Source: Phascolomyces articulosus
Taxonomy: Eukaryota > Mucoromycota > Mucoromycetes > Mucorales > Lichtheimiaceae
Assembly (NCBI GenBank): GCA_025677815.1
Contig: JAIXMP010000031.1
Span: 434,001 to 498,000 of the forward strand
Length of the DNA stretch: 64,000 nt
Direction of reading: 5' to 3'
Shown: positions 25,490 to 33,759 of the stretch, piece by piece
How positions within the stretch are numbered: position 1 is the stretch's first letter
Layout: every line of letters begins with the position of its first letter
Position numbers and translations under genes: made by a program
The notes under the pieces: model-generated
The model's input: the letters and a program-made list of their open reading frames with translations, nothing else
Told to the model about the DNA's origin: nothing
Database searches by the model: none

Positions 25490-25712
25490 TATTATATCCA
25501 ATATACAATGGCTTCATAATAAATAATAATTCTTCATTATTATTATTATTATTACTGTCATTTACCCTATATCTCACTTATGTAGTAATTCTATTTAAAT
25601 ATTTACTTATATTATATATTATAGTATTATACTATCCTCTCTCACATATTGTTAATTATACTAGACCATATAATCCTTCTAATGATATCACTTATAGTCT
25701 ACTTTAAATATA
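25490..25712 (+). repeat. Solo LTR (old chromovirus family), left part
   Basis: Aligns along its whole length with positions 1-220 of the intact 435-bp LTR at 26422. It begins TATTATATCC where the intact LTR begins TGTTGTATCC. By hand alignment about 25 of 29 substitutions are C-to-T or G-to-A, about 20 of them at CpA/TpG; one is a transversion. It is preceded by CCTAG (25485-25489). The remainder of this LTR lies at 31446-31666 and is followed by CCTAG, so the two parts are one solo LTR split by later insertions. Confidence 0.88.
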
Positions 25713-26228
25713 CTGTGTGGAATTTGGTTAATTTTAGATTAGAATAAAAGATAAAAACGGACGATGTAAATCCTTTGAGACTTTGTTATAGGTTTTTTAA
25801 TGAAGAGAAAGATTTTTTTAAAAAAAAAGTTGAATTACTTTTCTATAATTACGTTTACAATAGCTTATTTATACTTTTTCTATTCTATGAAAGATGTGGG
25901 CTTAGTTACTTATTTTATACTATTCTATATTCTGGATGGATGAATCGGGACCTTTGGGATATGACAATTATTATCGTTTATGAGGGTAGTTATAAGGATA
26001 GGTCTAAGGCTGTGCCTTTTATCTTTGACATCTTCTTTGACGTTTTCTTTTTAGAGAGTTATATGAAGGTAGTACATCATTATGCGATTATACTAATTTC
26101 CTTTTTTACACAAGGATTATTTAAGTTTCCTTATTTGTATATGTGCTCAGGCTGTGCCTTTTGTGTAATATCGGTGTTTATTATAGAGTATAGTGTCAGA
26201 ATATGACATACTGCTGTCTATAATAATG

Positions 26229-26421
26229 CAAGTCTAATTTGTATACTTACAAATGGGTTCGATTAGATAGTATGAGGAAGCGTGAAATGAAATATAATAG
26301 AGTAGTTAAGGGTTGAGATATATGAATAATAAAATGATATGGGATCTTGGTTTGCAAGATCCCTCTTTTTATATACATCGACATATAAGGGCTAATCTAA
26401 CATCTATACTAATATAAATGA
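26229..26421 (+). repeat. Inverted 379-bp repeat, left arm part 1
   Basis: Reverse complement of ~33535-33729, with scattered transitions. The arm is interrupted by the chromovirus and continues at 31265. Confidence 0.85.
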
Positions 26422-26856
26422 TGTTGTATCCAACATACAATGGCTTCACAATAAATAATAATTCTTCATTATTATTATTATTATTACTGTCATTCACCCT
26501 ATATCTCACTTGTGCGGTGATTCTATTTAGATAATTACTTATGTTACACACAGTATTGCACCATCCTCTTTCACATATTGTTAATTATGCTGGATCACGC
26601 AATCCTTCTAACGATATCATTCATGGTCTACTTAAATATACTGTCCTCATAACACGCAATCCAAATGATGCAATCTATATTCTAATATTACACCATAATG
26701 TGCAAGTTGTGATAGTCCATCCATGATGAGCACTTTCTTATAAATAGAGAGATTATTTTTTATCTTAATAAACTTCAGTTCATTATTTTCGGGTCTCGTT
26801 GACTTATCTCGTCTCCTTTTATTCTTTTTATTAATTGATTTCTCTCTGATACAACA
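26422..26856 (+). repeat. 5' LTR of the chromovirus
   Basis: 435 bp. A TATA-box-like TTATAAATAG lies at ~26738-26747, ~110 bp before the LTR end, and GGGTCTCGTTGACTT lies downstream of it. Identical to the 3' LTR. Confidence 0.97.
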
Positions 26857-26942
26857 TTTTTTTCAACGAATTCCTTATTATTTTTTCTCTATAATCTCTA
26901 CCTTATTCTATTTTATTTTTTCCCTACCTTATTTCATTCACC
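26857..26942 (+). promoter_or_regulatory. Leader with atypical primer-binding region
   Basis: Directly after the LTR comes TTTTTTTCAACGAATTCC rather than the TGG... start expected for a site complementary to a tRNA 3' CCA end. TCAACGA is complementary to TCGTTGA inside the LTR, downstream of its TATA box, which would allow a self-priming model as in Tf1-like elements. Only 7 nt match, so this is tentative. Confidence 0.35.
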
Positions 26943-27824
26943 ATGTCTATACCTTCTTCTTCTATCCATCAAACCAAAATGGTTACTTCCTCTTTACTAC
27001 CGGTTTCTGGTTCCGCACCAGTCACACCGCTATCATCATCATCATCAGGCTCCGTACCTGTTGCTTCTTCTTCTGTTACTCCGGTAACTACACTTTCGTC
27101 TTCCCCTCTGGGTGGTCAAGACAGATCGGTTTCTTCAAATTCGCTTTCATCCACTCCACCCATGTCATCTTCTTCTGCTAAAGATTTCATGATGACAGAG
27201 GTTAGTGAGGCTTTGGATAAGGCATGTTTTAATTGTAAGTCAAACCACTCGCACAATTTTTCCAATCGCCTTTATAAAAACACAAAAGCGTATTACGTTC
27301 CTATTACTTTACAGGATCTTGAAATTTTTGCTTTTATTGATCCAGGCGCAACGTTTTCGTCCGCGAAACCACACGTTGTCAAACGCCTTGGACTCACTAT
27401 TATTCCTTGTTCCGGCAAGATCGACACGGCTATACCTGGTTTAGGTGTAAATAGAATTGGAAAAATAAATAAAATTAAAATCTTACACAATGGAATTTCT
27501 GTTTATCATGATTTTGAAATTATGGATTTTAATGCTGACGCTGATGTTTCCATTGGCACTGATCTTATGTCTAAAATTGGTATCTATATGGGGGGTTTAG
27601 CTTATTGTTGGCACAAACCTTCTCGTGTTTCCATTCCTGAACCCATTGAATTACCTGAACCTGATAATTCTCCCGCTGGTTCTCAGGATGAGCATCAATT
27701 ATTTCTGAACAAGATCGAACCTTATCTACAGGAAAATATAAATATTCCTCCTTCTCACTTTTGCACTTTACCTGAATCTATTATATATTTAAACATACTC
27801 TCCGGGCAAAGTCGTCAATCGTAG
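26943..27824 (+). CDS. Chromovirus ORF1: short N-terminus, zinc-knuckle-like motif, retropepsin
   Basis: 293 codons. Residues 1-75 are Ser/Thr/Pro-rich with no capsid-like helices. A CFNCKSNHSHNF motif follows (~98-109), a partial zinc-knuckle look-alike. The retropepsin region has the active-site motif AFIDPGATFSS, with DPG instead of the common DSG/DTG, and a C-terminal VSIGTDLM. Known chromovirus Gag proteins carry a ~200-residue capsid domain before this point; here it is missing, or reduced beyond recognition. The ORF stops 32 bases after the point where the pol frame opens, so pol expression needs a +1 (or -2) shift. Confidence 0.85.
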   Translation: MSIPSSSIHQTKMVTSSLLPVSGSAPVTPLSSSSSGSVPVASSSVTPVTTLSSSPLGGQDRSVSSNSLSSTPPMSSSSAKDFMMTEVSEALDKACFNCKSNHSHNFSNRLYKNTKAYYVPITLQDLEIFAFIDPGATFSSAKPHVVKRLGLTIIPCSGKIDTAIPGLGVNRIGKINKIKILHNGISVYHDFEIMDFNADADVSIGTDLMSKIGIYMGGLAYCWHKPSRVSIPEPIELPEPDNSPAGSQDEHQLFLNKIEPYLQENINIPPSHFCTLPESIIYLNILSGQSRQS

Positions 27825-30681
27825 ACAATATCCATTACCTGACAAAATTATTCCTGTTCTTCAACAACAAATTGATGAATGGATGAACGATGGTATTATC
27901 AAACATGCACCTCCGGGTACACCTTTTAATAATCCTCTTACTTTTGTGCCAAAAAAGGATGCTGAAGGTAATCTTACCAAATTCCGTATTTGTTTAGATC
28001 CTCGCCCTTTGAATTTGTTACTTCCTGATGACAACCATGAGTTACCATTAATTCGTGACATTTTCCACAAAATTAAGAATGCTACAATTTTTACCACATT
28101 GGATTTGAAAAGTTGTTTTCACAAATTTAAAATTTACGAAAAACATCAGAATCGTACTTCTTTCACTTTTCAAAATCAACAGTATTGTTTCGTTGGTTCT
28201 CCTTTTGGTTTAAAATTCTTATCTTCACACGTACAACGATGCATGCAATCTTTATTCAGTGATCTTCCATATTGTAATATTTATGTTGATGATATCGTCA
28301 TCGCCACAAATGGGGATATGAATTTGCACACTCTACACGTACAAGAAGTTTTACGTCGTCTTTCAGCGGCTAATCTTGTCATTAACAAAGACAAATGTTC
28401 ATTTGCACAGAAAAGTGTTAGTCTTTTGGGTTTTAATATTCAAGCTGGTTCTATTTCCGTCGACAAAAAGAAACTTACTAATGTTGATGAATGGCCAATA
28501 CCTCTTGATGTTAAAGGCTTACAACGCTTTCTTGGTTATATCAATTATTTACGGGATCACATCCCTGGTGTACAACTTCTCACCAAAAAACTGGATGAAC
28601 TTCGATCCGTCAAAGTTTTATCTAAACACTGGACAAACGAGCATACTACAGCCTTTAATGATATTAAAACGGCATTACAACACGCTCCTGTTCTCAGTCA
28701 AATTGACGAAAGACTTCCCCTTTACCTAGCTACTGATGCTTCTGACACAGGTATTGGATGCGTTCTTTATCAAATCGTCAACAACCAATACCGTTACATT
28801 GGCTTTATGGGTCGTCAGCTTAATAAGGCAGAAAGATCCTACAGCACTACAAAACGAGAGCTTTTAAGTATTGTGTTTAGTCTTCGCCGCTATCATAAAA
28901 TTTTATGGGGCTGGCCACAGAAATTTACGATCCAATGCGATCATAAGGCACTTACTTTCTTGCACACTCAACCTGTCGCTAATGCAATGATGGTTAACTG
29001 GTTAGATATTATTTGTGATTATAATTTCACTATTGAATACATTCGTGGTTATGACAATGTCATTCCCGATGCTATTTCACGCCTTTGGTCAACTACGAAG
29101 AAGCTGGAGGGGGATAATTCGGAGCATATAATCGCTTCTTCTCCATACCTCGGCGACCTTCGACCGTCACACAAGAATAAAAATTCACAAGAAATTAAAA
29201 ATTCTTCTTTTTATTCTTCCACCCATTTCCAACGTGCCGCCATTCTTCGCAATGACTACACAGACTTCATGACACCACCTGAAAATGAACGAGAACACCT
29301 ATTACAACAGGCACATCTCAATGGACATTTTGGTATTGATGCTCTAGTCAACGAAATTCATAGTCAACACATACACTGGACCTCAATTAAAGCTGATGCT
29401 CAAAACGTGGTTGCTAGTTGTCCTGACTGTCAAAGGTTTACAATTGGAAAACATGGATTTCACCCTTTGCGTAGTATCTATGCTGATCAACCTTGGGATC
29501 ATATTGGTATTGATACTGGTGATTTTAATTGCACTACTCCACGTGGTAACAACTATGTTTTAGTTATTGTGGATATGTACTCGCGATACACTCTCTTACG
29601 TGCTATTCCTGATAAGACCGCTCTTACTGTTGCAAAAACACTTGTACAAATCTTTGCTGATTTCGGTTTTTGTAAAATCTTACAGAGTGACAGAGGTACA
29701 GAGTTTGCGAATGAAGTTGTTCAACACCTTCTGGAACATTGTGGTATTGACAGTAGATTACTAACACCATACAATCCCAGAGCAAATGGTGGAACAGAAG
29801 TTAAAGTTAAAGCAATGAAAAATATTATTGTTCGACGCCTACATGGTAAAAACGATGATTGGGATCTATTCCTTCCTGCTGCACAACTTAGTATTAACAA
29901 CAAAATTGCAAAGTTACACAACTCCCGTCCCTTTTCCTTGATGTTTGCACGTCAACCCAATTTATGGCAGGATTATAGTCATTTGGATGTACAGGAAGTG
30001 GATGATGAACTACGATTTAATGATAAACGCGAAGAAAACCTGGCTAACATAGTCATTCCCGCAATACGAGATCGTATGACCGCATTGCAAGATGCACAGC
30101 AAGGAAAATTCTCTAAAAAATTCCGAATTATTAAAGAATTCCCTGTTGGTAGTAAAGTCATGATCTTAAGTATGAATCGTAAATCAAAAACGGATGCTCG
30201 TTATGAGGGACCGTACACAGTGCATGGAAAGAACAAGGGCAATGGTCAATATATTTTAACTGATCCAACTGGCGCTCTTCTTTCTCGCGATATTCCTCCA
30301 CATCACATTAAATTAATTTCACAAGACACCATCGCCTCTGGTGATGACTTTTACGAAATACAATCTATTGTGGATCATCAAGGTACACCAGGTCATTACA
30401 AATACCTTGTCAGATGGAAAGGTTATGGTCCTGAAGATGATACATGGGAACCTATCGAGCACTTCAATGACTTAACGCTGATTGAAAAATATTGGCAACG
30501 TCGCAATAACAATAATGGTACTGCTGGTAAACGTACATCACCTCCACGTCTTAATAAAAATAACAATACAGACAATAAGGTTGAACACGTACCACAAACG
30601 CCAAAGAAAAGTAAATCGAGCAAACGTGCATTAAATGAGCCACGTCATTCACCTCGTTTTACTAAACGCAGACGCACTTAA
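27793..30681 (+). CDS. Chromovirus Pol: reverse transcriptase, RNase H, integrase, chromodomain
   Basis: The open frame runs from 27793 (first codon after a stop at 27790-27792); the first in-frame Met is at 27883 but RT homology already starts at TYSPGKVVNRRQYPLPDKII. Order: RT with LDLKSCFHKF and the catalytic YVDD (~28282); RNase H with YLATDASDTGIG; integrase with an HHCC zinc-binding region (HLNGHFGID..CPDCQRF) and catalytic DX35E (IDTGDF, SDRGTEF, NGGTEVKV). A chromodomain sits at ~30352-30490 (FYEIQSIVDHQGTPGHYKYL then VRWKGYGPEDDTWEP). The chromodomain keeps the aromatic-cage positions (Tyr, Trp, Tyr) used to bind methylated H3K9. The frame is uninterrupted over ~960 codons. Confidence 0.95.
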   Translation, partial: TYSPGKVVNRRQYPLPDKIIPVLQQQIDEWMNDGIIKHAPPGTPFNNPLTFVPKKDAEGNLTKFRICLDPRPLNLLLPDDNHELPLIRDIFHKIKNATIFTTLDLKSCFHKFKIYEKHQNRTSFTFQNQQYCFVGSPFGLKFLSSHVQRCMQSLFSDLPYCNIYVDDIVIATNGDMNLHTLHVQEVLRRLSAANLVINKDKCSFAQKSVSLLGFNIQAGSISVDKKKLTNVDEWPIPLDVKGLQRFLGYINYLRDHIPGVQLLTKKLDELRSVKVLSKHWTNEHTTAFNDIKTALQHAPVLSQIDERLPLYLATDASDTGIGCVLYQIVNNQYRYIGFMGRQLNKAERSYSTTKRELLSIVFSLRRYHKILWGWPQKFTIQCDHKALTFLHTQPVANAMMVNWLDIICDYNFTIEYIRGYDNVIPDAISRLWSTTKKLEGDNSEHIIASSPYLGDLRPSHKNKNSQEIKNSSFYSSTHFQRAAILRNDYTDFMTPPENEREHLLQQAHLNGHFGIDALVNEIHSQHIHWTSIKADAQNVVASCPDCQRFTIGKHGFHPLRSIYADQPWDHIGIDTGDFNCTTPRGNNYVLVIVDMYSRYTLLRAIPDKTALTVAKTLVQIFADFGFCKILQSDRGTEFANEVVQHLLEHCGIDSRLLTPYNPRANGGTEVKVKAMKNIIVRRLHGKNDDWDLFLPAAQLSINNKIAKLHNSRPFSLMFARQPNLWQDYSHLDVQEVDDELRFNDKREENLANIVIPAIRDRMTALQDAQQGKFSKKFRIIKEFPVGSKVMILSMNRKSKTDARYEGPYTVHGKNKGNGQYILTDPTGALLSRDIPPHHIKLISQDTIASGDDFYEIQSIVDHQGTPGHYKYLVRWKGYGPEDDTWEPIEHFNDLTLIEKYWQRRNNNNGTAGKRTSPPRLNKNNNTDNKVEHVPQTPKKSKSSKRALNEPRHSPRFTKRRRT

Positions 30682-30824
30682 ACATGTCTTTCTCCAAAGC
30701 TTTTTTATCCCAATAACAGACCCTGGGTTTTTCACTGGAGTTTTATTGACTAGTTACTTCATCTCTGAAGACAGTGTAATGCACAAACTTATCATGACGG
30801 TTGTTCCAACCTGGTGGGGGGTAA

Positions 30825-31259
30825 TGTTGTATCCAACATACAATGGCTTCACAATAAATAATAATTCTTCATTATTATTATTATTATTACTGTCATTCAC
30901 CCTATATCTCACTTGTGCGGTGATTCTATTTAGATAATTACTTATGTTACACACAGTATTGCACCATCCTCTTTCACATATTGTTAATTATGCTGGATCA
31001 CGCAATCCTTCTAACGATATCATTCATGGTCTACTTAAATATACTGTCCTCATAACACGCAATCCAAATGATGCAATCTATATTCTAATATTACACCATA
31101 ATGTGCAAGTTGTGATAGTCCATCCATGATGAGCACTTTCTTATAAATAGAGAGATTATTTTTTATCTTAATAAACTTCAGTTCATTATTTTCGGGTCTC
31201 GTTGACTTATCTCGTCTCCTTTTATTCTTTTTATTAATTGATTTCTCTCTGATACAACA
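30825..31259 (+). repeat. 3' LTR of the chromovirus
   Basis: 435 bp, identical to the 5' LTR by direct comparison. Followed by the target duplication AATGA at 31260-31264. Confidence 0.97.
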
Positions 31260-31264
31260 AATGA

Positions 31265-31450
31265 TCTACATTTCTATAACTATACTGGTTCATCTTATAT
31301 TTCTATATACAACTATGTGTTCATCCATAATTATCCATATGGTTATTTATATTGATCTATCCAATTATCCTTTTATATATTGATATCTGCGGATATACTG
31401 ATCAATGACTTTATAGGTTGTATATCGTCATAATGGTCTACACCATTACA
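31265..31450 (+). repeat. Inverted 379-bp repeat, left arm part 2
   Basis: Continues the left arm across the chromovirus insertion site; reverse complement of 33351-~33535. 193 + 186 bp equals the 379 bp of the right arm. It ends GGTCTACACCATTACA. Confidence 0.85.
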
Positions 31451-31666
31451 CTGTCCTTATAACATATAATCCAAATAATGTAATCTATATTCTAATATTA
31501 CACTATAATGCATAAGTTATAATAGTCTATCTATAATAAGCACTTTCTTATAAATAGAGAGATTATTTTTTATCTTAATAAACTTCAGTTCATTATTTTT
31601 GGGTCTTATTGACTTATCTTATCTCCTTTTATTCTTTTTATTAATTGATTTCTCTCTGATACAATA
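31446..31666 (+). repeat. Solo LTR (old chromovirus family), right part
   Basis: Matches the second half of the intact LTR from ACTGTCCT to the end. It terminates GATACAATA where the intact LTR has GATACAACA. Differences are again C-to-T and G-to-A (for example TCTCGTTGAC to TCTTATTGAC). Followed immediately by CCTAG (31667-31671), matching the left flank of the left part. Confidence 0.88.
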
Positions 31667-31668
31667 CC

Positions 31669-31761
31669 TAGTCAAAGTTAATTAAATATTCAAATTTAAA
31701 GATTTCATATAAATTTTTTTCTATCTAATAAAAGTTAATCCTTATTATTTAACTTTGACTA
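31669..31761. mobile_element. Small inverted-repeat element, MITE-like
   Basis: 93 bp bounded by a perfect 13-bp inverted repeat, TAGTCAAAGTTAA and TTAACTTTGACTA, with TA at each outer end as expected of Tc1/mariner-type insertion. The interior is AT-rich and non-coding. A decayed mariner-type transposase lies 2 kb downstream, but a relationship is not shown. Confidence 0.4.
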
Positions 31762-33350
31762 TACCTTCTAAATATTTAAATATTTAGTTCCTATTATAAA
31801 AAGTAATTTAAAGTACCTATTAGTTTTATATTTTATAATAGTATTAAGTAACTAGTTAATAAGAATAAGGGTCCAATTTTCTTAATTACTAGCTTATAGC
31901 TATTACTATTATTAGAGTAAATTAGAGGGAGGTATTCCTAAAGTACCTATCAAAGGCTTAGTAGTACTACTACTTAAATGATTATTATTATTATTAAGGT
32001 TTATTTAAAATATCAATTACATAATAATATAGTTTAATAAGCTATTAAGAAAAAGAAAGGAAGACTATATGAATATCTAAAGAAAGAAGTTTAAAATTTA
32101 AGATATATATAGATTTTGTTTTTCTTCCTAAATAACTATTAATATCTAACAGTAAGAAGTTTAATTTCTATTATAGAAAAATATAGAAAATATAATAATA
32201 AGTTTATTATAATAGTTATTGAGATGAAATGGTAATAAAATCGAATGTAAAAATAAAGAGACAGATAAGAATATAGTTGAGAATCTTTTTATTGTTCAAA
32301 TTTGCTCATATTTATATGTTTTGTCTATCTAATATAATGATGTTGTTCACTAGATCATTCTAGTACTATGTTTCACTGACTTTGATTAAAGGACGATTGA
32401 TATCCAATTATTCAAGTGTATACGCGTACTTGGTTCTAGATATTTCTTTATGTACCTAGCAATAGGTGTATTATCCTGTTTAGTAATCATTCTTCATCTT
32501 TCTTCTGTATTCCAGATTATTAGTAATGAGGAACGAATCAAGAGTGATATAGTGTGTTATTGGTTATATCATGTTTTATTATGGAATGATGTTTAACCAG
32601 TTATTTATGAATGAGTGAATCTATCATGTATTAGTGTGGTTCACCACAGTTATTATAAAAGATATAAAAGGTAGTAAAATAGAAAAATAAAGATAATAGG
32701 AATACATTAAGACTATTATATAGATTTATTTAATACTAAAAAATAGTAATAATCCAACTGTCTAATAAATTAAGGTCCTTTTATACTTTTTAGTAAGATA
32801 TATATTTCTTATTATTTCTTTATATATACTATTATTGTGTTCATATATATATTTATATTAGAGATATTATTAATAATAGGAACTATTCTTATTATCTTAT
32901 GCCTATATATAATACAAGGTATTTATGAATCCCTTATTCTTATTATTTTATTTATATGCCTTATTCAGTATATCTGTTCTAATGTACCTGGTTATAGTAT
33001 TAATCTTATTTTTTATCCTTGTTTTTACCTCATCCTATTTCGGATGTGGCATAGACTTTACTTATTTATTCTATCCAATCTTATAGATATAACAGTTGTT
33101 ATTGACCTTATATAAAATGTTATATTGAATTATACTAAAGCTATAAGAATTATATATATATTAGAATATACTATACAAGATTATTTTAGATGCTTTTGAG
33201 ATGGTAAAGAATATATGCCTAGCCAAAGAAATAAAAAAGTTAAAGGTCCTGAACTGATGCTTATATAGGAGTATACTAGGGTGCTTTAAGAATTTTATAA
33301 TGATAATACTACAGTTACTATTAGCAAGGTGCAGGGAATACTACTATAGA
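31762..33350. other. Decayed AT-rich repeat zone
   Basis: TA-rich sequence depleted of C and G. It contains an inverted LTR-like copy (32640-32800) and no credible gene. An open frame at 32837-33115 translates to Ile/Leu/Tyr only because of composition. Confidence 0.45.
32640..32800 (-). repeat. LTR-like repeat, copy B (second family, inverted)
   Basis: The minus strand reads AGTATAAAAGGACCTTAA.., TTAGACAGTTGGATT, AATAAATCTATATAATAG, the same motif order as 25285-25450. Homology fades outwards. Confidence 0.45.
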
Positions 33351-33729
33351 TGTAATGGTGTAGACCATTATGACGATATACAACCTATGAAGTTATTGAT
33401 CAGTATATCTATGGATATCAATATATATAAGGATAATTGGATAGATCAATATAAATAACTATATAGATAATTATGGATGAATGCATGGTTGTATATAAAA
33501 ATATAAGATGAACCAGTATAGTTATAGAAATGTAGATCATTTATATTAGCATAGATGTTAGATTAGCCCTTATATTTTGATATATATAAAAAGAGGGATA
33601 TTGTAAACCAAGATCCTATGTCATTTTATTATTCATATATCTCAACCCTTAACTACTCTATTATATTTCATTTCATACTTCCTCACACTATCTAATCGAA
33701 CCCATTTGTAAGTATACAAATTAGACTTG
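33351..33729 (-). repeat. Inverted 379-bp repeat, right arm
   Basis: Reverse complement of 26229-26421 joined to 31265-31450. It begins with near-palindromic TGTAATGGTGTAGACCATTA and ends ACAAATTAGACTTG. Differences between arms are few and mostly transitions. Confidence 0.88.
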
Positions 33730-33759
33730 TGTTATTATAATAGAACAAGTTTAAGATAG

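Larger units (their letters stand above)
26422..31259 (+). mobile_element. Intact Ty3/mdg4-type chromovirus (LTR retrotransposon)
   Basis: 4838-bp element bounded by two 435-bp LTRs that I find identical base by base. It is flanked by the 5-bp target duplication AATGA (26417-26421 and 31260-31264). Each LTR begins TGTTGTATC and ends GATACAACA, a perfect 9-bp terminal inverted repeat. The internal region encodes a short ORF with aspartic protease (26943-27824) and, in the +1 frame, RT-RNaseH-integrase-chromodomain (to 30681). A purine-rich GGTGGGGGGTAA just before the 3' LTR fits a polypurine tract. Identical LTRs mean a very recent insertion. Base composition is normal (CpG and CpA present), in sharp contrast to the mutated sequence on both sides. 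No recognisable capsid domain is present. Confidence 0.97.
25713..31450 (+). mobile_element. ~0.9-kb older insertion that split the solo LTR (carries the chromovirus)
   Basis: After subtracting the 4.8-kb chromovirus and its target duplication, ~895 bp interrupts the solo LTR. The flanks share ACTGT (ending at 25712, and at 31450-31454), consistent with a 5-bp target duplication, although the exact border is ambiguous by a base or two. Its right terminus is near-palindromic (TAATGGTGTAGACCATTA read on the minus strand). Its right 379 bp recur inverted at 33351-33729. It has one AT-rich open frame (25775-26206, hydrophobic, no domain) that I do not regard as a gene. Class unknown: solo LTR of another family or a non-autonomous element. 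Confidence 0.55.

Noticed and set aside
25775..26206. 143-codon open frame upstream of the chromovirus as a membrane protein gene
   Set aside because: Phe/Tyr/Leu/Ile-rich only because of AT composition; it lies inside the ~0.9-kb insertion, has no promoter or domain evidence, and frames of this kind recur in the mutated DNA.
27788..27794. TTTAAAC slippery heptamer as a -1 frameshift site for pol
   Set aside because: It is in the correct zero-frame phasing, but a -1 shift there leads to a frame that stops soon; pol is in the +1 frame.
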